This document shows positions 36,515-48,817 of a stretch of DNA of 64,000 nucleotides, piece after piece; positions within the stretch are counted from its first letter, which is position 1, and each line of letters starts with the position of its first letter. A program made the translations under genes and the position numbers. Source of the stretch: Glycine soja (lineage: Eukaryota; Streptophyta; Magnoliopsida; Fabales; Fabaceae); assembly GCF_004193775.1 (NCBI RefSeq), contig NC_041008.1:7890731-7954730 (forward strand), in the 5' to 3' direction. The notes beneath the pieces were generated by a model. It made no database searches. It was not told the origin of the DNA and saw only the letters and a list, made by a program, of their open reading frames with translations.

Positions 36515-38537
36515 TATAGTACTATAGTTTTTTTTTTTGTTTTTTTGTAAATTTGCTTGCTTTTAAGATTCTATTTTTCAACCTTGCTAAAGATGTGTAT
36601 GGAGAAGTGTGTTACGTAAGTTGGCTTTGCTTGGATTGAATGGGATCAGGTGCAGTTGTATTTTAAATTGCACATCATGCAGTCATCGTCCAATTCTCAG
36701 GAAAAATTGTTGCATATAATTCTTTGATTCTTTCATATTTTATCTTAAAATCAAAATTTTGAATGGTGAGTATCACAATTGCAGAGAATCCTGAACCTTG
36801 CTATGCACACAATACTGTTATGTTAGTTGCAATATCATGTTTACTCAATAATAATGATGTTTGGTAGTAGTAGTACTGTAGTAGTCATCCTAAGATTACA
36901 AGAGCCTTTAGCCCTAAGAGGAGTGTTAAACACATTTTGCAGAGGAACAACTTTCATTAATAATGGTAAAGCACAAATTACAGTACAAATAAAAAGCTGG
37001 AATGAAATCCTATATTTACTAAAAAAAAAAAAAGGCTATTAACCCACTGACCTACAACAACCTCTTGCTCCTATAACAAATCTTCATATTTGTGAAACAC
37101 TTATAAATTATGTTAGATTTACAATAATCAATTTAAATTGGGATTCAGAGAAAGAACAATTTCTTTTATATTCTTTATAATTAAGTCATGTCTTAACATT
37201 TTTTTTTTCAAATAATCAAAATTTTATTATATATTTTAAGCTTTTATTTATATGATTCAAATGATTTTTGTTTATTTTTAAAGACTTCTAATTACCTCGA
37301 AATTTGACTGAAAAGTAAAACCTTAATTACAATAGTATTTTAAAAAAAATCATATCACTATTAAATAGTGACGTGATGTGGCATACAATTAATAATGGCA
37401 CCTTTTATGGTATTTCTTTCACAGGGATATCGACTTGTCATGCAATCATTTAAAAATTATAGACTATTTTTAAATTTATAAAAACTCAAATTAATGTTTT
37501 TTGTTGAAAAATTAAATCTAGTAAAATTAAAATTTGTAAGAGATTCAATTGCCATGCTTATTGGTTTAGGCTACACGTGCAATATGAGATTGGATCCAAG
37601 ACCCGATTTTGAGAACTCTAGGATGATGAGACATTAAAGACCAAATTCCTGCGTGAGACGGGTCCAGGTAATGGGCTTAGATACATTTACTCTAAAATCA
37701 TTAAAGTAATTAAAATAATTATGGTTTATATTGAAAATTTGAAATGCTTTGAAAAGTATTTTTTATACTAAATAGTTGGTTCGAATCTAATCTGATTGAC
37801 AAAATAAATCAAAATTCAATATACCACTCAACCCATATTTTTTAATGGGTAATAAAATATGAGCATTCATGCATTACAAAGACTCAAATGATATATATAT
37901 CTTCTATCTTCATGCATCGTGATCTATTTTTTTAATAGTTTCAATTCGGGTTAGAGCTAAACACATTGTCACCCTAGAAAATAGTAATTGATTAAAGTTG
38001 CATGCCTATAATTCCATCTCTTTTCCACATTTTCCAATAGCTTGAAATTAGCATGTGCAATATAGGTAATCCAATGGCATGAGTATCATTATACTACTTC
38101 CATCCACTTCCATCCCATATATCAGAAACAAAAGGTAATTTTTTCTTGCTAAATTTATTTTTTATCCCTAATGATTACATTCATTTTCCCATAAAAGTGG
38201 CGTCTTTATTGAGCTATCAATAAAATAAGGTAAGCTTATTGGTTGAAAAATTATCTTTTGAAAAGTAATCATGGATAGTCATGGAATATAATTAAAATTT
38301 ATGATAAATTAACTAATATGATTACTTTTATTCATCTTGATGAATTAGATAATTGTTTCTTATATTCAGGATTGAAAATAGTATTATTCTAAGACAAAAA
38401 GCTGTTCATAGCAAAATTATGCGACTTCTGCAGCCAAGGGGTTCAACTCTTCTTTCTTTTATCAATTGAATGACTCCTTATATACAAGGTGAAGATGCTG
38501 ATATCTAAAGGCTGTATACATGTCTCAAAATATGTAA
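36515..38537. other. Intergenic between convergent HAUS1 and TRM-like genes
   Basis: Begins with the HAUS1 3' UTR (a poly-T rich stretch at 36528-36548). The remainder is AT-rich with no recognised gene or element. The TRM-like gene's 3' UTR should occupy the last few hundred bases. Confidence 0.45.
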
Positions 38538-41500
38538 TCATAAATTTACAATTACCTCCTCAATCAATTCACCTAAAACTAGGTTCTCTACTTCATTGAC
38601 AACTTGCTCAGCTTCATCTGCGGAAAATCCATGCCTCCAACCCCAGTTCCATATTCCGTTTATCAGTCCATTGTTGCTCTTTATATCTCTCTCCATCATT
38701 GCATAGATATTATCTGAAGCTAGTTTTTCACTGTAAGATGTTAGATGCTCAATGGCACTATAGACTTCATCAACCAACCTCCCTAAAGAGATGTGATATC
38801 TTGAATGCCCTGCACAAGTTAGCAACAAAGGGTGAACTGCTTGTGTCCCCTGAAGGCTTTTTCGCTCAGTGAGTTCATTTGCACAATCTAAATAAAGTCT
38901 GAGATTGGCTATTTCCTTAGTTTTACTTCTTGGTAGGATCTTGGGACAGTCAACATCAAGATTGAGGAGCTCTTCTGCATGTCCAATAAATGACTGACTA
39001 GTTAGAAGCAAATATTTTAGCTCAGAACTGTCTTTGTCAGGCTCACGATCGGTTTCACTGATATTGGTGATGCTATGAGCTTCCTCAGCAGGGATAGAAT
39101 CATTTTCATGTTCAGACTTAAGCATCAAAATATCATCACTTGAAGAACCCTGGCTTTGCTCACAAATTTCTGCAATATATCAAAAGGAAGATATATAAGT
39201 TATGTAAAGATATACCTGCTATGTCATGATTCATGAAGAAAATTATGATTTAGTTGAGTTTTATATCCATGCACTCTTGGTGCAAAAAAAAATACACTAT
39301 AGAAATCATGGTAGGTATGACTTTTAAGGTAGTTATTGTACAGGCCAATAAACTTACCATCGATGTATAGACTATAGACGATTTTCTCTTTATATATGAG
39401 CTGTTTATCCATACTTTTTTTTCTCAAAAACATTACATGCATAACCTCTCATCATGTAATCATTTAATATGTGGCACTAATGATGCTAACTTGAGAGAAA
39501 TTTACCTCTAATCTTATTTGCAGATGCATCTACTTCTTCATGCTCCACCGCAAGATCATCTGTTATTGTAGTGATTATTCTAATCTCAGGGCAATCATCT
39601 TTACAAGAAACATCAAGACTATCTGCTTCTTCTGGTCCTAACTGTTCATCCCGTTCAGAAGAATAATGAATTAAAATTCAGATTTAAGGCCTTCATTCAT
39701 GGATTACTAACCCAAACTCAATTTTCTTACAGATGGTTCAATACTGTTACATTCACTAGAGACAAAAAATGAGAGCAAAAGTAAACTTACAACTGGTTTA
39801 GCCGCTTCAGGCTCAGCAACAGCAGGCTTTTGCTTCTTCATCTGATTCTTTTTCTGCTCCTTGGAATTGGTATTACTGATCTTTTGACTCTTTGGTTTTG
39901 AGATGGTGTTTGAATTTGAAGCAGTGGTCTTCCTGTTGGGAATCTCATTCTTGTCAATTCTGGACCCACTTTGTGGCTTCCTCAACTTTGTACTTGTAGA
40001 GCTAATTTCTCCTTGATCTTGAGATTTCGTCACAACTTTGAGTTTTGGAACCTCACCGCGTGGGATAAGGCTTTGTTGTTGTTGTTGTTTGGGTTTTGAA
40101 GCCTCCTTTTCTGATAGCTTTTTACTAGTGGTAATGGTCTTTACCTTAGCTTTTTTATCAACAGTTTCATTTACATGTGATTTGTGACTGACATGACTAT
40201 GCAGTTTTACCTTACCTCCTGGAGCTTTCTCATTTTCAATAGGCTTGATTTCTTTTTCCTTCAGCTCCACAACCTCGCTGAGGAGCTTAGTTCTTTCCTC
40301 TTTGGCAAGCCTTTTGGATACATGTTCTTCCATTTTCTTTCCCATGTTGGTGGTTGAGCCTTCTCTGTGTTGGAATACTTTGGAAGGGACAAATTTTGCT
40401 TTTAGATTTCTAAGGGATAACTCTTCTGGAGGAACAACATGCTCATAACTTTTCACACATTCTCGATATGGAGTACACCGAGGTTTCATAAGTACAATGG
40501 GAGGTAAATCACCAAAATGTTTGTAATGTGGATCAATGGAATGATGGACCTGAACCTTAGGCTCTCTGACAGGACTCTTTAAAAGTCCATTGAAATGAGT
40601 AGTCTCAAGAATTTCCTTCAAGGTCATCTTATGTTCTAGATTAACCTTCCCAACATTTTTTCTTACCTTAGGCATATCTATGTCAGATACAGGCCTCTTG
40701 TGATTCAGAATCTTTGGACTCTCCAACTGTTTCTGTATAACAGCTGGAAATGATCTTGAAGAGGCTTCTTCCAAACCCATCAGCTTGGCAACCAGATTGG
40801 ATCCTCTTTCTCTCCTTGAAGTTGTTGGTGAGAACGAAGAAGAATCAGAAAGCCTATCATTCCAAGCCACAGAAGACTGGCTTGAGTTTGTAGAGCGGAA
40901 TGTGGATGCTGAATCCAACCCTTCAGTGGTTGTGAACAAATTTTGCCTAACCAGGCTCTCTTTGATCACTTTCTTAAGCTCCTCATTGCAACTACTTGAA
41001 GAACCATCAGCTGAAGGCCAACGCCTTTGGAACCCCATTGGATAACTCTGTTCACCAAAATGATCACAATGTGTAGTTCTATCAATCACCTTGGCATCAA
41101 ATTTGCCTCTTTCCGGTTTTTCATTTTGTCTTCTCTTCAAACTAGCCATGTGTTGTGAAGCCTCTTGCACCTTCCGAAGCATTAGTAGAGACTCTTGCAG
41201 GTCAAGAGCCCCTTTTAGCAAATCTTTTGCTATATCTTCAGACCTTCCATCATACCTAAGACCCCTAGACCATGAATCAATCATGTTGTTCAACCTTTGA
41301 GCCCCTCTGGATACCTCCATGAGCTGCAAGGATGATGGATCAAAAGACCTTTCTGTAGATCCTTTTGAAACCTTCTCTTCTTTGTCTTGTTTGTTTGCCA
41401 AGGATGTCTCAGCCGGCCTCCTATTTTTTGTCTTTTCCTTCATTTTCTGAGAACTGGTTCTGTATTTCCTTATTGCCCCACACTCAACAACCCCTTTTGG

Positions 41501-42292
41501 ATCATCACATGTCATGAATGGTCTATACATGACTGAGTCTTGAGGGGGATATTCTGTCACAGAAATTTCATCAACAAACTGGGAGGCTAGTAATATTCTA
41601 ACAACCAAAACAAATGCCAATTGTTATTAAAATGTCACAGAAGACTTACATGGTCTTGTCCTCTAGGATCTCACAGTTTGTCTACATCAGACAAAAATAA
41701 GGCTTTTTTGTTGTCCCACTGAAACATGTCCAATTAATTAATTAGTCCTCATCAAAACAACAATTCTAGCAAAACAAAGCAGGTAGATCAACATAGAAAC
41801 AAACAAACGGTCTCGATCATTAGCACACTCGAATATTGAAAATTAAACTATTTGCACATGTTTCTAATTGGATTCATGAAGCAAGCACAGAAAGAGAGTT
41901 GGAGATCTGTAAGTAATTCTCCACCGAAATCAGAATGGACCCAACTTTGAAATGATGCCAAAAACTCTAACTTTAATCACTCATAATCATAATTTTCACT
42001 AATCCAATGGCAAGCTTAAATATTTTTGTGATTCATACTCCATTTTTTCTTCTCAAGATTAATAAAAAAATACACTTTTTTTTTGTTTCTCCTCAGAGTT
42101 GATGATGTAACAAAACATTCACCATCCCCAGTTTTCATCCTCAAAACTCACAACAAAGAAGTAAAAAAATGCAACAGTTGAATCCAAAAATAAGTAAGAA
42201 TTCATGGTTTCATGCTACACTTACCCTTGATTTTGTTTCAACTGTTCATCACTATCAGCAGCACCAATCCCAAACCCAGATGAGAAACTCAT
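38538..42292 (-). CDS. DUF4378 / TRM-like protein of unknown function (880 aa)
   Basis: Four coding exons on the minus strand: 42292-42225, 41597-39791, 39641-39506, 39169-38538. They sum to 2643 nt, or 880 residues plus stop. The start is MSFSSGFGIGAADSDEQ. The exon 2 acceptor (TTAG before 41597) was chosen because it alone keeps frame with exon 1. Seen: a basic N-terminal third; an MEVSRGAQRLNNMIDSWSRG block; GSNLVAKLMGLEEASSRSFP, the DUF3741-type motif of TON1-Recruiting-Motif (TRM) proteins; a long Lys/Ser-rich disordered stretch with a Q run (about 40069-40090); and a C-terminal DUF4378-type domain ending EVENLVLGELIEEVIVNL. TRM proteins bind TON1, PP2A or microtubules and help place cortical arrays. 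Membership is inferred from motifs; I cannot name the exact orthologue. Confidence 0.85.
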
Positions 42293-43522
42293 GAAAAACA
42301 AAGAAAACATTAAGAAAAAACAGAAGTTACATTTACGGTGAGGAAGCCAGGAAGGTTTAGAGAAGCTTCATCCAAGGGAATGAGGTGCAAGAAGGAGACT
42401 CAGATCCACATAGGAGAAACAAAACAGTTAAGTGGGAGCATTGACTTTGTGATTGTGAGAAGGGTAGATAGATAGTAGTAACATTGAGCTTCCAAAAAAA
42501 AATAAAAATTGTGTGTGTGTGTGTTTCTGCTTAGAGTCTTAGTATTGTTCAAAGGATTTTGTTTTGAGACAAGAAAATCACTGAAAGATTATGATGTGAA
42601 AAATGGCAGCAAATGGCTTTGGTAGTACACAATGGTTGCAGAGTGCCAAAGAAGCAAAGCAAAACCTGTTTCAAAAGCACCCGGGTCAGACAGTCACAGA
42701 GTGGAAAAATGGCTCCACGCAAACCAGTTGATGAAAACAAAAAAAAAATTGGTACTTCTTTTTCTTCTAAAGTTATCATGTCATTATTATTATTTTAAAA
42801 ATCAAATTACCACAAAAAGGGTGTTTTTATGAGGCACTTTTTGAAAATGAATTAATTAATAAATAATGTAGTTAGAAACCTGGTCTTCACGGCACTTTAC
42901 TGTTATGAAGATTGAGATTGGTCAGCTAGGGGCCATTGATTAAGGTTAAATTCGTTATCTGCTGTCATACGTAAATGATTGGCTTTATAATATGACATTT
43001 TTTTTTATTAATGAGATTATAGTAATATGACATCTGAAGCATGCTAAATGCTAGCATAGTGCATACGGTATTCATATATTAATAAAATGTTTTTGATATA
43101 CTGTGAATTATTGAATAGAAGGAATTATTGAACCTTGCCTCCTACTTCTTATTTCTTATTTCTTTATTTTATGTGAATCGAAGGTTTTATTATTATCTTT
43201 TGTCGCGTAGCTTGACATAAAAAAAGTGTCTTAAAATACTGCAGATGCAGATAATAATTGATACAAACGACAATATAAAAAAAAACTAGGAAATGAGCAA
43301 TCCATCTTAACCTAATTAATAATTATTACTAGTTTTACTAAGTTGTGTTTATCTTGGTATTGAAAAATAAATTATCATTATTCTTAATGAAATGTATAAG
43401 TTTTAATGAAATATATAAGTATCCATTAGATGGAAACTAAGAATAACCATTAAGTATTGAAATCTATTTAAAAGTAACATACATGGACTTAGTAATCGAA
43501 CTCTTAATCGCATTAGTTAAAA

Positions 43523-43524
<2 letters not shown>
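42293..43524. other. Leader/promoter region of the TRM-like gene and AT-rich DNA
   Basis: The transcript probably begins within about 200 bp upstream of 42292. A (GT)n tract lies at about 42509-42524. The rest has no recognisable gene. Confidence 0.4.

Positions 43525-43591
<67 letters not shown>
43525..43591. repeat. (TA)n microsatellite, about 33 repeats
   Basis: An uninterrupted alternating TA tract of about 66 bp. It can fold into a perfect hairpin and is likely to vary in length between accessions. Confidence 0.95.
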
Positions 43592-43593
<2 letters not shown>

Positions 43594-46500
43594 ATTGCAT
43601 TTAATGATTTAGATTTATTTAACTTTAAATAAGAGTCACAAATGTTACATATTAATGTGACTTTTTTTATTGGTCACCACATATCAACGTGAGTTGAAAT
43701 ATAGTTTAAACTTTTAAGTTGTTTTAAAATTAAAATTTGAATAAAACACAAATCCGCCAGCAGATTCTTAAAAATTATGAAATGTCTTTAGAGAGGGAAA
43801 CAAGTTGCTGATTTTCTTGCAAAAATATGGTCTTCAATCTAGTTATGTGATAATAGTGTTTGATCAAGCTCCTAGTTTTATTCAATATATAATCTCTGAT
43901 TTTGGTTTTTAGCCCCTTTGTATCACTAATCAAATCCTTCTTGATTGTAACATTTTTTAATTAATTTTATTATAATTATTTTTTATTGAATTTTTTAGTC
44001 ACTGGTTACATATATATGTGTGTGTGATAAACATAATTCGTGTGTAATAAGTAAATATAAAAAGAAAAGTATTATAATTGTTAAAACTTTCTGTTGTTAG
44101 TCAAATGCTTGTCTGGGTGAATTCTTAATTACTAAAGATCCACTTGTCCCTACGCGGCAACTAAAGTCTAAATTTGCCGGCATATAACTCCATCTGCTAA
44201 CCAAATTCTCAAGATTTAATGCTAATATGAAGGAATTATTTGTATTAAATTTTTTGACTTATGGTCTCAATCTCAATCATCCTATGAAAACTAGTTTTCC
44301 ATCGGTAAATTTGGAGAAATGTTTTTTTTTTTTTTTATACTTTTGTAACATTTCCTTTCTCACATTTGATTTAATTTTTTTATCTTGCATCCCCAAAACT
44401 TACATCAATTAATATGATGTTGTTCTAGTTTAACGGACTAATAGTTTCAAGTTTAATTATAGATATGCAATTATTTTCTTTCTTATATAAAAAATACTAA
44501 TAATTAATTTTCATTAGTAAACACATAAATATGTAAATGTACTAAATATTTTAAAGGAATAGTTTTATTGTTGCAAAAATTTTATTGTTTATAATAATTT
44601 TATTCGGTTCAAGTAGAATTATCTTTGGTAGAGGAGGATACATTATGTATCATAAAAAAAACTTTTTTCTGTAAACTTTATAATTTGTAATTCAAAAAAA
44701 CAAATTTAAGAAAAATAAAACATAAAAGAGGACTGAAAAACTTGTGCGTAGACCTGTTTTTGTTTGACAAAGGCTTGATGAGGGCATTTGGTTCACCGAA
44801 CCGAAAGCAAACCAATCCATTAATTCATTGTTCACACACCTCATATGAACCTTTGTACCACTTATAATAATATTCATTAAAGGTGAAGTGTTACTACTAA
44901 GTACTAAGTATTGTATTAGTTGAAAGACATATAACCCCACCCACATCTTTAATGTTGAAAAATTCCTAATTGCATGTTGTCATGCACAGTGATTCATACC
45001 TATAAAATTGTTTCGTCATTTTGCAGAGCATATATATTAAAATAATAAGTAATGACAAGTAGCTAAATCAACCAACCAAAAGTCCCTAAATAATTAACAA
45101 CATACCACGGGAAATTTGCCGGCAAGTAATACTGTACAATTTTTACAAAATAATACAAAAGAAACATTTAATCAAAACATTAATTTAGTATATTGCATTT
45201 TTACATTAGTGACCACAATACATGTCTGGTTTCAATTAATAAACACATGTATGTAATATTTTTCGTGTCAAATTCTTTACATATATAAAGACGTTGAAGC
45301 TTTATTATAAATTAGCTTTAGTGTGATGCATGTTAATCTTTCACTAGAATTGTATCAAAATTCAAACACACAGTTATTCTAAATTTGAAAAATCCATATA
45401 AACACCTTATTAGTATACGTTTACTAATAAAACTTAGTCTAATCCAATGTATTCAATATCATAAGAAACCATAGAAAATAAATAAGAGAAAGTTTTTTTT
45501 TGTTAAAAAAAAAGTTTTACATTTTCATACAAAAAACTCTAATTACCACCAGGTTTTGTTTCCCTAAATAAGTCACTATCTACAATCAATTCGAAGTTTT
45601 CACCCTTCGACTGAACTTCACCTGTATTTTACACCTGTCAGTTGGTACCCTCAAGGCTCAAACAAGCTATTCAAATGGCTATTTTTTTTTTAAATTCAGT
45701 CACAGGACTCTTGTTGTATTTCACAACTCTGCACTTGGTCCCTATAATAAATGTAACTGAATCTCACCAGTTTTTTTTTCCTTGTTTGGTTGTAAATTTG
45801 AATTGAAGACAGTGTTTGTTATTTTAAAAAAGGGTACAACTTAGAGTTCAATGCTCCGGTACTCTTAAGCAAGACACTTAAACCGACAAACTGAGCTCAG
45901 AATTATGGTAGTTGCAATTCAATAATCGTCTATACCTAATTAATTATTATTTATTCAAGCATCAAAGTACTTTTTTTTTCGTAAAACTTAAAAAAAATTA
46001 ATTTACTATTGAAACCTCACTACACCGTAAGGCCCCTAATAAAGATATAAAAATCCAAATTAACAAGAGTATTTGTAAAATAATATTAATATTAATAAAA
46101 GAACATCTTGGTACTAAAGAGTGATTAGTCCGAGTAGCAATAAAGTGGATTTGTTTAAGCAATTGATCAACATATGAATTGTAAAAAACAATAAAGTAGT
46201 TGAAAGGAAGGCCAGTGTCTTCAATTCTCTGAAGGGGTTAGTCACAGTGAACAATTGCATATACTCTTTACAAACATATGCATAAATAAATAAAAAACAA
46301 AAACATCTCGATTATCTAAATAAGATTACAAATTTACCACTAATAAATGGTATCAATTATGTTATCCCAAGGCAATATTTTAAGAAAGTGTTTGCACTTC
46401 CCGCCTCATGAACGGACATTGTTTTATAAAAGCAAAAATTACAGCGATGGGGAAAAAGTGACTGTAATTGCAACTGAAATGGATTTAGACAAACAAGGAA

Positions 46501-48325
46501 AACAAAAATTGACGTGTAAGCTTGGCCCATTCCTCAATTATGGTGTTCAATACTAAAATGAGTGTAGCCTTTTCGCTACTAAATACAACCACTTTTTTCT
46601 GCTTTACACTGTTAACTTTTCCTTATCAAACCCCCATCATCTAATTCAAAATTTTCATGTTCTGTCTACTTCTGGCGGTTAAGCAAATGGAGTGAAAGCA
46701 TGAAAGAGGAAAGTATCTTTAATTTTAAATTTGTGGTTAATTAAATGTTACCAATATGATATCATGGATTTTAGCAAATACGTATCTCAGTGTGACAATC
46801 AAGACAAAAGGAAGACTAGTGTAGTGGGTAGTATAGTATATAGATGGGTCACAACACAATAGCTAATTAGCTACCAACCCCTTTCATTAAATAATTTCAG
46901 AATAAACAAAGCAATTCTCTTTTGATGTCCAAAGTTTCTCTCACATCTATAGAAAAACGCCTTCAAAATCCCTATCTACAAAATTTGAAATTTAAATTTA
47001 GAAGAAGGATAGGTGGTAACATTTGCCATGCAATGTGTTGAGTACCATTGTGTCTTGTCAAATGGAGCTTGTGCAGAGATGCTGCATGAAATACATTTGC
47101 ATGAATTTGTTTGTTTGACTCAAAAATTATAATATGGGACAAGGGGCAAGCAGGCAAGTGTGCATGATCAAAGAGACAAATAAGAATAATTTCAAAATAA
47201 AATAAAAAATTATACTTCCTCTCTTCCATTATACTTGTCATCCTAAATTATTTTATGGAAATTAAGAAAAATTAATAAATAAAAAGAGAATAATAATTTT
47301 ATAAAATTAATTTTATTATCATTAATTTATTTTTATAAGTAAAAAATAATTAATAATATATTAAAAAAATAAAATAATTATTATTTTAAAATAATTTTTT
47401 TTATCTTGTTAGATAATTATTATGAGAGGAAGGGAACAGTGAAAAAGAATGTTTAAAAACTCTTAACTGGATTGAATGATGGTGAACACGGATTCTCATA
47501 CACATGGTCCCACTCGCACAAAGAAAAAACAATAAAAAGCCAGCTTCTGCTGCTCCTTGTATTTTTGTGACCCATGATGAGTGTTGGAATGAGACATCTT
47601 GGTATCTAGCTTGTCCACTCAATGCTCGATTTGATACTTTTGTAGGCTTTCATTGTTTTTATGTAAGTGTATGGATATGTTACATAATGTATGCATTTAT
47701 GAAATTTATTGTTAATTACATAATTAAATTATTAATTTGGAGCTCCGTCTTTCCATGAGGCAGCATGTGAATCATATAAGGGAAATGATTTAAAATTGTA
47801 AAATAATCATGGGTAATTAAGATAATGATAGTCAGAGAGGTTTAGGAATTTCACTGCTGATCATTAAAGCCAAACAAGGTGGTTGTTAATAAGTCAATAA
47901 TGATTGTTTAATATTTTTGTTGTGGCTATCCTTAGTTCAATGGCTAAAGGTTGGCCAATGACCAATGCTTTGTGTAAAAACTTAGAACAACTGTAACTTG
48001 TAAACTTATTGAATAAGACGTACTATTGCTAAATTCAACGGTTGATTCCCCACTTATAGCTTTCCCTGAATTCTGGCTTAGAAGGAGCGTGGAGGGGACA
48101 GGCAGTGTAGGTTATGGTTGAGGAGTTTGATTTTGATATAAGAATTATAAAGTCTTGGGCAAATAAATAAATAACAACAGTGTCGTAAGAATAGAAGGGT
48201 TGATATAAGAATTATAAAGTCTTGGACGATACAATCTAGTCTACACTATTATGCTTGATCATGTGGATGCAATCTAGTCTACACCCACCCTGTATTTTGG
48301 GCCTATACAAAGTCCAATAGCCTAA
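43592..48325. other. Large intergenic region, AT-rich
   Basis: No supported gene in about 4.7 kb. Short frames (for example 46347-46556 and 47504-47758) have no family features. At about 47210-47400 a CTTCCTCTCTTCCATTATAC start followed by AT-rich foldback sequence looks like a decayed Stowaway-type MITE, but the right end is not clear. At 48128-48230 the phrase GATATAAGAATTATAAAGTC occurs twice in tandem. Confidence 0.4.
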
Positions 48326-48817
48326 CAATGAGAGTTACTATTGGCCCCATTGTCATAGCTAATGGCCTCTACTAACACCTTTTTTTTTTCTTTCAAAAAA
48401 TGTCCTTTGCACAAAAACACAATTTCGTTGTATAACTGTATAACAAAATCATGTTTCTATGTAATGGAGGGTGCAAATAAAAAATACACAACAGAAACAT
48501 GATTTCCTGATACAGTTATATAACAAAATCATGTTTCTGTTATATTAAAGGGGTAAAAAAAGTAACAACAAAAATACAATTTTGTGGTATAACTATACAA
48601 CATAATCATGTTTTCTCTGTTCATTAGAAGAGGTGTTGAAAAAATGAACAACAAAAATATGATTTTGTTATATTGTTTCAACATAATTATATTTCCGTTG
48701 TTATTTCAATGGCAGTGGTGTGTGGTGTGGACAAAGTTATAGAGGTGGCTTTGCGATGGCACGATGGTGGTTGGATCGTGGTAAAGGGGGTCGTGCGCAC
48801 AAGGGAAGGGGAAAGAA

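Noticed and set aside
46347..46556. 69-residue frame in the large intergenic region
   Set aside because: No similarity I recognise and no supporting splice or promoter context.
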